From NCBI RefSeq assembly GCF_023243115.1, contig NZ_CP085081.1:3286001-3350000 (forward strand): DNA of 64,000 bases, written 5' to 3'. This stretch comes from Sediminicoccus sp. KRV36 (GTDB lineage Bacteria; Pseudomonadota; Alphaproteobacteria; Acetobacterales; Acetobacteraceae). Under the pieces are notes generated by a model. The model did not search any database. It was not told where the DNA came from and saw nothing but the letters and a program-made list of their open reading frames with translations. Of the stretch, positions 8,951 to 16,885 are shown piece after piece (the stretch's first letter is position 1; every line of letters begins with the position of its first letter). The position numbers and the translations under genes are program-made.

Positions 8951-10579
8951 TCAGCCCCCTTCCGAGAGACTATGCTGTTCGCGCAACGCGTGGAATTGCA
9001 GCATCTTCCACTCCTCCTCCGCGCGCTTGCGGCGCCAATCCGAGGTGAACAGCGCCACCAGCTCCCCATCGTGATCCTCAGCCAATTCGCTGCGGTTGAA
9101 CTGGCTGAATCGCACCACGGCGTCACGATCCTCCGAGGTCACCCAGCGCAGATATTCCCATTGCGTGTGCTCGAAGCTGGCTGGAACGCCGTATTCGACC
9201 TTCAGCCGGCTTTGCAGCACGTCAATCTGCAGCAGGCCCACCACCCCGATCACGGGGGGCGAGCCATCCAGCGGGCGGAAGATCTGCACCACGCCTTCAT
9301 CCGCGAGTTGTTCAAGCGCCTTGTTCAGCTTCTTGGCCAGCATCGGGTCATCCAGCCGCACGCGGCGCAGATGCTCGGGCGCGAAGGAGGGGACGCCGCG
9401 GAAATTGATGGCCTCGCCCTCGGTCAGCGTATCGCCGATGCGCAAGGTTCCGTGATTGGCGATGCCCACCACGTCGCCGGGCCAGGCTTCTTCCGCCACC
9501 TGCCGATCTTTTGCGAAGAAAAACAGCGGTGCGTTCACCGGCACCTGCTTGCCGGTGCGGACCTGAAGCAGGCGGGCGCCCTTTTGCAGGCGGCCCGAAC
9601 AGATGCGCAGAAAGGCCACGCGGTCACGATGCTGCGGGTCCATGTTCGCCTGCACCTTGAAGACGAAGCCGGTCAGCTTCGGCTCACCCGGGGCGACCAT
9701 CCGCGCATCCGAGGCACGTGGGCGGGGCGGCGGGGCCAGGCGCGCCAGGCCATCCAGCAAATGCCCCACGCCGAAATCACGCAGCGCGCTGCCGAAAAAC
9801 ACCGGCGTCATGCTGCCCTGCAGGAATGCGTCCTTGTCGAATTCGGGATACCCCCCGGTCACGAGGCCGGCCTGGTCTCGCAATTCCGCGAGCAGCGCGG
9901 CCGGAACCAGCTTCTCCAGCGCCGGATCATCGAGCCCGGAGAGCGGGATATGACTGCCATCCGCCGTATCCAGCATGCGCAAGGCAGGGTCCAGCAGGTC
10001 ATAGACGCCGAGCAGGTCCCGCCCCTGCCCCACCGGCCAGGCGGCGGGTGAGACGTCCAGCGCCAGGGTCTTTTCGATCTCGTCCAGCAATTCCAGCGGG
10101 TCCCGGCCGTCCCGGTCCATCTTGTTGATGAAGGTGATGATCGGGATATCCCGCAGGCGGCAGACCTCGAACAGCTTGAGAGTCTGCGCCTCAATGCCCT
10201 TGGCCGCGTCCAGCACCATCACCGCGGCGTCCACGGCGGTCAGGGTGCGGTAGGTATCCTCCGAGAAATCCTCGTGGCCCGGCGTGTCCAGCAGGTTGAA
10301 GATCAGGTCATCCCGCTCGAAGGTCATGACCGAGGTGGCGACGGAAATGCCGCGATCCTGCTCGATGCTCATCCAGTCCGAGCGTGTGGCGCGGCGATTG
10401 CCCTTGGCGCGGACCTGGCCGGCAAGCTGGATCGCGCCGCCCTTCAGCAGAAGCTTCTCGGTCAGCGTGGTCTTGCCCGCATCGGGGTGGGCGATGATCG
10501 CGAAGCTGCGCCGGCGCGCGGCCTCATGGGCCGCATCCGTCGGGCGTGCTTCGGGGGTGACCTGGTCCAAGGGAAACAT
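8951..10579 (-). CDS. prfC: Peptide chain release factor 3
   Basis: Translational GTPase that recycles RF1/RF2 after peptide release. The protein has 542 residues, the family length. G motifs are clear: AHPDAGKTT (G1), RGISVATSV (G2), DTPGHEDF (G3) and NKMD (G4), followed by domains II and III with VGLLQIDVLQSRLKVEYG. The frame continues upstream to 10642, but the extra residues (GSNPAAPTIP) are the tRNA-Pro gene read as protein, so the ATG at 10579 is the start. It is 35 bases downstream of that tRNA and may share its transcript. It ends 11 bases from converging serB. Confidence 0.97.
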   Translation of the reverse strand: MFPLDQVTPEARPTDAAHEAARRRSFAIIAHPDAGKTTLTEKLLLKGGAIQLAGQVRAKGNRRATRSDWMSIEQDRGISVATSVMTFERDDLIFNLLDTPGHEDFSEDTYRTLTAVDAAVMVLDAAKGIEAQTLKLFEVCRLRDIPIITFINKMDRDGRDPLELLDEIEKTLALDVSPAAWPVGQGRDLLGVYDLLDPALRMLDTADGSHIPLSGLDDPALEKLVPAALLAELRDQAGLVTGGYPEFDKDAFLQGSMTPVFFGSALRDFGVGHLLDGLARLAPPPRPRASDARMVAPGEPKLTGFVFKVQANMDPQHRDRVAFLRICSGRLQKGARLLQVRTGKQVPVNAPLFFFAKDRQVAEEAWPGDVVGIANHGTLRIGDTLTEGEAINFRGVPSFAPEHLRRVRLDDPMLAKKLNKALEQLADEGVVQIFRPLDGSPPVIGVVGLLQIDVLQSRLKVEYGVPASFEHTQWEYLRWVTSEDRDAVVRFSQFNRSELAEDHDGELVALFTSDWRRKRAEEEWKMLQFHALREQHSLSEGG

Positions 10580-10614
10580 CTCCGCGACGCGATACGCTGA
10601 AGGGGGCGTCGGAA

Positions 10615-10691
10615 TGGTCGGAGCGGCGGGATTCGAACCCACGACCCCCAGTCCCCCAGACTGGTGCGCTACCAGACTGCGCTACGCTCCG
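10615..10691 (-). tRNA. tRNA-Pro, anticodon GGG
   Basis: A 77-base cloverleaf: acceptor stem CGGAGCG pairs with CGCTCCG, discriminator A, and an encoded CCA at 10617-10615. The anticodon arm CCAGT-CTGGGGG-ACTGG gives anticodon GGG, reading CCC (and CCU) proline codons. The T arm contains GGGTTCGAATCCC. It is transcribed toward prfC. Confidence 0.95.
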
Positions 10692-10811
10692 ACGCGGGAG
10701 GCCTTACCACCCGTTGCGCGCTTGTCCAAGGGGGGTCAGGGCGGGGGGCTTGTTGGCTTTCGTCACATTCCGGCCGTTCGCTCCATGGCGCGACTGGACT
10801 ATACCGGCAGC

Positions 10812-11351
10812 ATGACCTTCCAAAGATTGCATCCAAGCGTCTGGAGCCTCGCCCTGGCAGCCGGCCTGCTGGCCGCGCCCATGGTGCGGGCGCAGCCCCA
10901 GGCTCCGGCCACCAACGTGACATCGGCCAATTTCGGCGATTGGCTGTTGCGCTGTGAGACACGGGGCACAGCACCGCGTGGCTGCGAAATCCTGCAATCC
11001 CTGCAGGATCAGCGCCGCCAACCCGTGGCGCAATTTGCCTTCGGCCGGGCGCAGCGCAGCGACCCCATGCGCCTTCTGGTGCTGATTCCCGCCAATATCA
11101 CCGTTGCAACCCCGATGCTGATCCAATTGCCGGATCGCGGGCCGCCCATCACGGTCTCCCTGCGGGCCTGTGGTCCCCGCGGCTGCGTGGCGGAGGCCGA
11201 TGTCAGCGCCGCCCAATTGACCCGCATCCGCGCGCGCGACGCACAGGGGCGGCTGGAATATCGGGATGCGCTGAATGCCGAAGTGGCGCTGCCCTTCTCG
11301 ACTCGCGGCTTCGGGGCGGCCCTGGACGCCCTGGCGCGAGAGGGATTTTGA
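10812..11351 (+). CDS. Secreted protein of the IalB (invasion-associated locus B) family
   Basis: Exported 179-residue protein. It has a signal peptide (about residues 1-28, cut after VRA) and a mature part starting with the family signature FGDWLLRCET. Four cysteines (in LLRCET, RGCEIL, RACGPRGC) could form two disulfides. IalB was named in Bartonella, but the family is widespread in free-living alphaproteobacteria, where its role is unknown and unlikely to be invasion. The frame is open far upstream through the tRNA and prfC region; the ATG at 10812 directly starts the signal peptide (10785 is an alternative that adds nine residues). Confidence 0.8.
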   Translation: MTFQRLHPSVWSLALAAGLLAAPMVRAQPQAPATNVTSANFGDWLLRCETRGTAPRGCEILQSLQDQRRQPVAQFAFGRAQRSDPMRLLVLIPANITVATPMLIQLPDRGPPITVSLRACGPRGCVAEADVSAAQLTRIRARDAQGRLEYRDALNAEVALPFSTRGFGAALDALAREGF

Positions 11352-11363
11352 GCAGCAACTGGC

Positions 11364-11379
11364 AGGCTGAGCCTTTTTT
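11364..11379 (+). terminator. Weak intrinsic terminator after the IalB-family gene
   Basis: A short AGGC/GCCT stem with a TGA loop is followed by six T residues (11374-11379), 12 bases after the stop codon. The stem is only 4 bp, so efficiency is doubtful. Confidence 0.4.
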
Positions 11380-11612
11380 GTAACAGCGTCACGCAAATAG
11401 TTGCTTTGGCTTTCTTTCGTTGTCGAATCACCCAAGCCCAGATAGGTTTGGGGATCAGAGACAAATCTAAATTCTAGGGCATTTTATTTTGCTGCACGAA
11501 GAATCGGCGGCGAACCCTTCCGGAGTCGGTGATCATGCGACGTGCCGCCATCCACCCAGGCTCACGGCAGGCTCGCTGAGCGCGGAACGGCCATGCCGCG
11601 GCTGATCCTGCC
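11380..11612. other. AT-richer intergenic stretch upstream of the hybrid kinase
   Basis: About 230 bases without a supported gene. The section 11380-11500 is markedly richer in A+T than its surroundings (runs such as GCAAATAG, AATCTAAATTCTAGGGCATTTTATTTTGC), as expected of a promoter region, but I cannot assign a clear -35/-10 pair. Confidence 0.5.
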
Positions 11613-14414
11613 TTGACGCGATCCCTCCGCCGCACCGTCCTGGTCGCTGCCGTTGCCATCCTGCTCGTGCAGGCGCTGGCGACGGGGCTGATGCTTGAAC
11701 GCGGGCGGCAGGAGGCCATTGCCCAGGCAAACCAGACGGTGGACCGCATCGCGCGCGCCGTGGAAGCCAACATCAACCGCCACTTCACCCAGGTCGAATC
11801 GCTGCTCTTTGGCCTGCCCGTCATCCTCGGCCCCGCGCGGGATGGCCGCTTCGATCCGGCCCGCGCCAGCGAAGTCCTGCAAGAACTGAACAACCAGAAC
11901 CTCATCTACCGGGACCTGCTGCTGCTGGATTCCAGCGGGCAGGCGGTGGCAACGGCGCTCAGTGTCTATCGCCGCCGGCGCCTGCCGGTACCGACCGGAC
12001 CCAGCTTCAATGAGTCAGGCCTGCATGATGGTGGCCTGCGCATCGGCGGGCCCATCCGCAACCCCGCCTCGCGCGAGTGGGGCTTGTTCTTCGCCAATCC
12101 GGTGAGTGTGGCGGGCCTGCCCAATGCCACCGCCATGGCCGAAATTCCGCTGGCGCATCTCAGCACGCTGCTGGCGTCAGGGGGGGAGGCGCCTGGGCTT
12201 CGCATCACGCTGATGCGCAATGACGGCATGCTGCTCGCTGCCCTGCCGCATGAGGAAGCGCAGATCGCGACCAAACCCGATGCTACGACCGGACCGCCCG
12301 TCCTGGCACTGACCCGCCCCACGCTCTACGGCAACCTGACCATCCGCGTGACCATGACGCGGGACGCCGCGCTGGCGGCGTGGTCCGCGGATCGTTGGCC
12401 GGCCATCCTGTTCTCGGCGGCGTTCGGCATGCTCATCGTGACGCTGGCAGGGCTGCTTTCCATCATGCTCCGCCAGCGGGAGCGCGCCGAGAGCGACCGC
12501 GATCGCTGGCGCAGCACCCTCGCCAGCGCGCTGGACAGCATGACGGATGGCTTCGTCCTCTTCGGCCCCGATGACCGCCTGGTGATCTGCAACCAGCGCT
12601 TCCGTGAGATGTATGCGCTGAGCGCGCCCTTCATCCGCGAAGGCGCCTATTTCCGGGACATCATGCGCGAAGGGGCGCTGCGCGGCCAATTTCCGCAACT
12701 GACCGGCGACATCGAGGCGGCGATCGACGAGATGGTGCGCTGGCGCCGCTCCAAGGGGCCGCCGCTCGAATCCCTGCTCCCCGATGGGCGCTGGATCCTG
12801 ATCACCGAGCGCATGACGCCCGATGGTGGCACCATCGGCATCCGCACCGACATCACCGAGCTCAAGCGCGCCAATGAGGAGTTGGCCCGCGCGCGGGACG
12901 CCGCCCATGCCGAGGATGAGGCGAAGGGCATGTTCCTCGCCCGCATGTCGCATGAATTGCGCACGCCGCTGAACTCCATGCTCGGCTTCGCCCAGGCGCT
13001 GATGCAGGACAACAACCTGGGCCACACCCAGCGCGACCAGCTTCGCCTGCTGCATGATGCAGGCGGGCATCTGCGCGAATTGGTGAATCGCCTGCTGGAC
13101 CTGACGAAGATCGAGGCTGGGCAGCTCGACCTCGATGCGCGGCCGGTAACACTCCGCCCGCTGTTCGAGGCCTGTGTGGGCCTCATGGCGCCTGATGTGG
13201 ACCGCAAGCGCCTGCGCCTCACGCTCGATATCTCGCCCGCCATGCCGGAAGTGGTCGAGGCCGATGCCATGCGGCTGAGGCAGATGCTGCTGAACCTGCT
13301 CTCCAACGCCGTGAAGTTCACGCCCACTGGCGGGCGGGTGGATCTGCGCGTGCGCACCCTTGGCCGCAACCAGGTGGGGCTGCGCATCGAGGTGCAGGAT
13401 AGCGGCCCCGGCGTGCCGCCCGACAAGCGCCATCTGCTGTTCCGCGACTTCACGCAGATCTCCCCGCATGCGGAATCGGAAGGGCTGGGCACGGGCCTCG
13501 GCCTCGCCATCACCGCGCGCCTGGCCGGGGCGATGGGGGGCAGCATCGGCTGCGACAGCGAGCCGGGTGCCGGTGCGCTGTTCTGGCTGGAATTGCCTCT
13601 GCGAACGCTTTCCGCCCGGCCTGAGCCGGTGGCGCCGATCGTGCCCTCCGTGCCGCTGCCGGCCGGGTTGCGGGTTCTCGTGGCCGATGATCTGGCGCCC
13701 AACCGCCTCGTGATCCAGGCACTGCTGGCCCCGGCCGGGCATCATGTGGATTTCGTCAACAGCGGCAGCGGCGCCGTCAGCACGGTCGAGCGCGAGAGCT
13801 ATGACATCGTGCTGATGGATGTGCATATGCCAGGCATGGACGGGCTGGAGGCCACGCGCCGCATTCGCGCGCTGCCGGCCCCCAAGGGCGCGACCCCCAT
13901 CCTCGGCGTCACCGCCTCGACCCTGCCGGAGGAGGTCTCGGCCTGCTACGAGGCGGGCATGGATGGGCATCTCGCCAAGCCGATTGACCGCGACGCTCTG
14001 TTTGCCGCCATGGCCGAGCTGATGGCCGGCCATTCCTGGCGCGCCGCCCTGCCCGCCATGGTGCTGCCGCCCGATGAGCCCCCGTTGGTGAACCGGATCA
14101 CGCTGCGCCGCGCCTTGGCGGAACTCGGCCCCATGGCGAGCCATGCCATGCACGACATGGTGGACGAGATCATCCAGGGCTGCGACGTGCTGGCCGAGCC
14201 CCATATTGCGCGGGATGTGACGCGCATGCGCCAGGCCGCGCATATGGTGATGGAGCCAGCACGTAGCCTGGGCGCCGAGCGGCTGACCGCCGGGATTGAC
14301 CGGCTGCAGCGCGCCATCCGGGCCGGCCAGGACGTGACCCCATATTTGCAGGCCGTGCCGCGCATCGTGGCAGAGACGGTCCCGCTGCTGGAATCGGTCT
14401 CGGTGGGCGCTTGA
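11613..14414 (+). CDS. Hybrid sensor histidine kinase with PAS, receiver and degenerate HPt-like domain
   Basis: Inner-membrane kinase of 933 residues. Order: TM1 (about 8-27), a periplasmic Cache-like sensor, TM2 (about 262-285), a PAS domain (about 300-420), and HisKA with ARMSHELRTPLNSMLGF (phospho-acceptor His447). Then come the HATPase (NLLSNAVKF, DSGPGVP, GTGLGLAI), a receiver (LMDVHMPGMDG, Asp736) and a C-terminal helical domain resembling HPt. In the last, His877 sits in AAHMVMEPARSLGAERL, where HPt proteins have HxLKGS-type sequence. The start is TTG at 11613; an in-frame stop at 11577 and no closer ATG leave no better choice. No response regulator is adjacent, so output is unknown. 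Confidence 0.88.
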   Translation: MTRSLRRTVLVAAVAILLVQALATGLMLERGRQEAIAQANQTVDRIARAVEANINRHFTQVESLLFGLPVILGPARDGRFDPARASEVLQELNNQNLIYRDLLLLDSSGQAVATALSVYRRRRLPVPTGPSFNESGLHDGGLRIGGPIRNPASREWGLFFANPVSVAGLPNATAMAEIPLAHLSTLLASGGEAPGLRITLMRNDGMLLAALPHEEAQIATKPDATTGPPVLALTRPTLYGNLTIRVTMTRDAALAAWSADRWPAILFSAAFGMLIVTLAGLLSIMLRQRERAESDRDRWRSTLASALDSMTDGFVLFGPDDRLVICNQRFREMYALSAPFIREGAYFRDIMREGALRGQFPQLTGDIEAAIDEMVRWRRSKGPPLESLLPDGRWILITERMTPDGGTIGIRTDITELKRANEELARARDAAHAEDEAKGMFLARMSHELRTPLNSMLGFAQALMQDNNLGHTQRDQLRLLHDAGGHLRELVNRLLDLTKIEAGQLDLDARPVTLRPLFEACVGLMAPDVDRKRLRLTLDISPAMPEVVEADAMRLRQMLLNLLSNAVKFTPTGGRVDLRVRTLGRNQVGLRIEVQDSGPGVPPDKRHLLFRDFTQISPHAESEGLGTGLGLAITARLAGAMGGSIGCDSEPGAGALFWLELPLRTLSARPEPVAPIVPSVPLPAGLRVLVADDLAPNRLVIQALLAPAGHHVDFVNSGSGAVSTVERESYDIVLMDVHMPGMDGLEATRRIRALPAPKGATPILGVTASTLPEEVSACYEAGMDGHLAKPIDRDALFAAMAELMAGHSWRAALPAMVLPPDEPPLVNRITLRRALAELGPMASHAMHDMVDEIIQGCDVLAEPHIARDVTRMRQAAHMVMEPARSLGAERLTAGIDRLQRAIRAGQDVTPYLQAVPRIVAETVPLLESVSVGA

Positions 14415-14424
14415 GCTTCGCGCC

Positions 14425-15435
14425 TTACGGGCCGTGCCGCAGGCGCCGCGCGATCGGCAGCACGACCCAGGCGACCACCGGGATCAGCGCCGCACCCACC
14501 CCAAGGCCGAACACCCCTGCGAGCGCGGCATGGACCAGCCATTCGACACTGCTGGCCAGCGCCGGAACCGCCCCGGCCGCAGCATGTGCCACCAGGTGCG
14601 CAAAGGCCGGCACCGCGATGGGACCCAACGTCTCCATCCCATGCAGCAGGATGCCGCCACCAACCCAAAGCATCGCGGCCGTGCCCACGGCACCCAGCAG
14701 GGTCAGGAAGGGCGGCATGCCCTTCACCAGGCCACGCCCCAGCGCCTGGCTGAGCGGACGCAGCAGGCGGTCCAACGCGTTCGGCGCGGCGGGCCTGCCG
14801 CTGACGGGGGCCGTATGGAGCGCCAGCGCCACGCCCATATCATCGGCCTTCACGATCAGCGCCACGGCGCCATAGACCACGATGGTGATGCCGATGGCCA
14901 CCACGCTGAGCACGATGGCCTGCATCCAGAAGCCCTGATCCGGCACGGTGGCCAGCGCGATTGCCATGATCTCGGCCGAGAGAATGAAATCCGTCTGGAT
15001 CGCGCCGCGCACCTTGGCATTCTCCAGCGCCTGCGCATCCAGTGGCTCCGGCGCTGCCGCGTGCAGGGCCGCGTCATGCGGCGCGAGCTTTTCCCACAGC
15101 TTCTCGGCGCCTTCGTAGCAGAGGAAGGCGCCGCCCAGCATGAGCAGTGGCGTGATGGCGCCGGGCAGGAACAGCCCCAGTGCCAGCGCTGCGGGCAGGA
15201 GGAAGAGCAGCTTGTTCTTCAGCGAGCCCACGGCGATGCGGCGCACGATGGGCAACTCACGCGCAGCGGCGAAGCCCACCACATAGCGCGGCGTGACCGC
15301 GGCATCGTCAATCACGACGCCGGCCGCCTTGGCGCCCGCCTTGGTCGCCTGCGCGGCCACATCGTCCAGGCTCGCAGCGGCGACCTTGGCGAGAGCCGCA
15401 ATATCATCGAGGAGGGCGATCAATCCGGTGCTCAT
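14425..15435 (-). CDS. DUF808 family inner-membrane protein
   Basis: Membrane protein of 336 residues matching the DUF808 (YedI-like) family by its N-terminus MSTGLIALLDDIAALAK followed by SLDDVAAQATKAGAKAAGVVIDDAAVTP. Several transmembrane segments follow, and the C-terminus ends in VVAWVVLPIARR. Function is unknown in the family. The frame is open to 15729, but the extension is low-complexity; the ATG at 15435 gives the family start. It converges on the kinase gene with a 10-base gap. Confidence 0.85.
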   Translation of the reverse strand: MSTGLIALLDDIAALAKVAAASLDDVAAQATKAGAKAAGVVIDDAAVTPRYVVGFAAARELPIVRRIAVGSLKNKLLFLLPAALALGLFLPGAITPLLMLGGAFLCYEGAEKLWEKLAPHDAALHAAAPEPLDAQALENAKVRGAIQTDFILSAEIMAIALATVPDQGFWMQAIVLSVVAIGITIVVYGAVALIVKADDMGVALALHTAPVSGRPAAPNALDRLLRPLSQALGRGLVKGMPPFLTLLGAVGTAAMLWVGGGILLHGMETLGPIAVPAFAHLVAHAAAGAVPALASSVEWLVHAALAGVFGLGVGAALIPVVAWVVLPIARRLRHGP

Positions 15436-15756
15436 GCGCGTCAGAACGCGCGACGGGCCGAAAGATGCAAGTGTCTCATGGAAGTTTTCTTGAATGGCAC
15501 GCGCTGCAGAAAAGGCCAGCCGGCCGACCCCCGCCCGGTGGTGGCGGGGGCCCTGGGGCTTCGCGGCCATCGCGAAGTGGCGCCCTGTGCTGAAATTCCG
15601 CGCTGCGGCCAGCCGTCCCAACCGAGATCGCGGCCTTTGTTGCCGCCCTCCCAGGCGGCCAGACTCTAGGCGCGGCCCGATGAGGAGCGCAGCATGCCAC
15701 CTTGAGTGCGGGCCGTGGCCCCGTCCCACGGATGATCAAGCCCTGAGGAGACGCCC
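15436..15756. other. Divergent intergenic region with a GC-rich hairpin
   Basis: Separates leftward DUF808 from rightward RidA. It contains a GC hairpin (CCCCCGCC at 15528-15535, GGCGGGGG at 15543-15550) without a T-run. A GAGGAG ribosome site immediately precedes the RidA ATG. No conserved gene is visible here; short frames are low-complexity. Confidence 0.5.
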
Positions 15757-16173
15757 ATGGCGCATCAACGCTTTCGCCGCTTCAACACCGGCCTCTACTA
15801 CAAGGACCATGACGTCAAGAACGAGATGTCCATGGCGGTGCGGGCCGGCAATCTGATCTTCCTGCGAGGACAGACCGGCTTCACCTTCGAGGGCGGCTTT
15901 GTGGGTCATGGCGATGCCGCCGCCCAGGCCGACCAGGCGATGAAGAATGTGAAGGTGCTGCTGGAGGAAGCCGGCTCGAAAATGGCGCATATCTGCAAGA
16001 TCACGACCTACATCACAGACCGTGCCTATCGCGAGGCCGTCTATCAGGTGGTGGGCCGGCATCTGGGTGACATCGCGCCGGTTGGCACGGGCTTGATCGT
16101 CAACGGCCTCGCCCTGCCGGAGATGCTGGTGGAAATTGATATTGACGCCGTCATCCCGGATGACGAGGCGTGA
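15757..16173 (+). CDS. RidA/YjgF-family protein
   Basis: Single-domain RidA-fold protein of 138 residues. RidA enzymes hydrolyse reactive imines/enamines made by PLP enzymes, but many relatives act in specific catabolic routes. The family pattern is present: FLRGQTGF, VKVLLEEAGSKMAHICKITTYITD, and a C-terminal LPEMLVEIDIDAVI. The usual catalytic arginine (in the RNHPP-type motif of archetypal RidA) is not obvious; the region reads TGLIVNGLALPEML, so it may belong to a subfamily lacking imine deaminase activity. A GAGGAG ribosome site precedes the ATG. Confidence 0.85.
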   Translation: MAHQRFRRFNTGLYYKDHDVKNEMSMAVRAGNLIFLRGQTGFTFEGGFVGHGDAAAQADQAMKNVKVLLEEAGSKMAHICKITTYITDRAYREAVYQVVGRHLGDIAPVGTGLIVNGLALPEMLVEIDIDAVIPDDEA

Positions 16174-16883
16174 TCCATCTGGGGGGCATTTCGGCGGGCC
16201 ATGTGGCGCCGACCCACACGGCCAAAGCCGCCGCCGCCCAGGCTGAGGCGGTGTTCGACGCGCTGGAGGCGCGCATCACGGAACAGGGCGGGCGGCTGAC
16301 CGATCTCTGCAAGATCACCATGCAGATCACCGACCGCGCCTGGCGCCAGGCAGTCTATGGCGTGATGGGGCGGCGCCTCTTGGGGGTGCGCCCGGTCAGC
16401 ACCGGTCTCATCGTGAAGGCGCTGCATGACCCGGCGGCGCTGTTCCAGCTGGATGCCTTCGCCGTGCCTGGCGGACCGCATCAGCGCCTTCGCCCCTATC
16501 GCTCGACCAGCATGCCCTACGGCCTGGAAAAGCAACCTTTCGAGGCGGAGTTCTGCATGGCCGTCGTAGCGGGCAAGCGGGTCTTTTTGCGCGGCCAGAC
16601 CGGGCTGACGCTGGAGGGCGGCTTCTCGACCGTGGGAGATGCGGGCGGGCAGGCGCGCATCGCCATCGCCAATGTGGAAAAGCTTCTGGCGGATGCGGGT
16701 GCCACCCTGGCGGATGCCGTGCACGCGACGGTCTACGTGACCGACCGCGCCTATATCACGCCGGTCATGGCAACTCTCATGCCGGTGCTTTCCGTGCATC
16801 CCATCACCCACACGCTGTTCGTCGTGAAGGGCCTGGCCGCACCGGAAATCCTGATGGAGATTGATGTGCACGCGGTGCTGTAG
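16170..16883 (+). CDS. Two-domain RidA-family protein
   Basis: 237 residues carrying two RidA-like units, about 1-105 and 115-237. Each ends in a TGLIVKAL or TLFVVKGL strand plus a final LFQLDAFAV/ILMEIDVHAV strand. The second unit is very similar to the single-domain protein upstream (AVVAGKRVFLRGQTGLTLEGGF). Start GTG at 16170 overlaps the upstream TGA stop (GTGA), which implies coupled translation. Together the pair encodes three RidA units, suggesting a hetero-oligomer or dedicated pathway; RidA proteins are normally trimers. The substrate is unknown. It converges on the Dpp-type ABC operon. Confidence 0.8.
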   Translation: MIHLGGISAGHVAPTHTAKAAAAQAEAVFDALEARITEQGGRLTDLCKITMQITDRAWRQAVYGVMGRRLLGVRPVSTGLIVKALHDPAALFQLDAFAVPGGPHQRLRPYRSTSMPYGLEKQPFEAEFCMAVVAGKRVFLRGQTGLTLEGGFSTVGDAGGQARIAIANVEKLLADAGATLADAVHATVYVTDRAYITPVMATLMPVLSVHPITHTLFVVKGLAAPEILMEIDVHAVL

Positions 16884-16885
16884 CG

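Noticed and set aside
10284..10811. N-terminal extension of the IalB-family protein
   Set aside because: The extension crosses the tRNA-Pro gene and antisense prfC; the signal peptide begins only at 10812.
12177..14243. 688-codon frame antisense to the hybrid kinase
   Set aside because: Low-complexity His/Arg/Gly sequence opposite a well-supported multidomain kinase.
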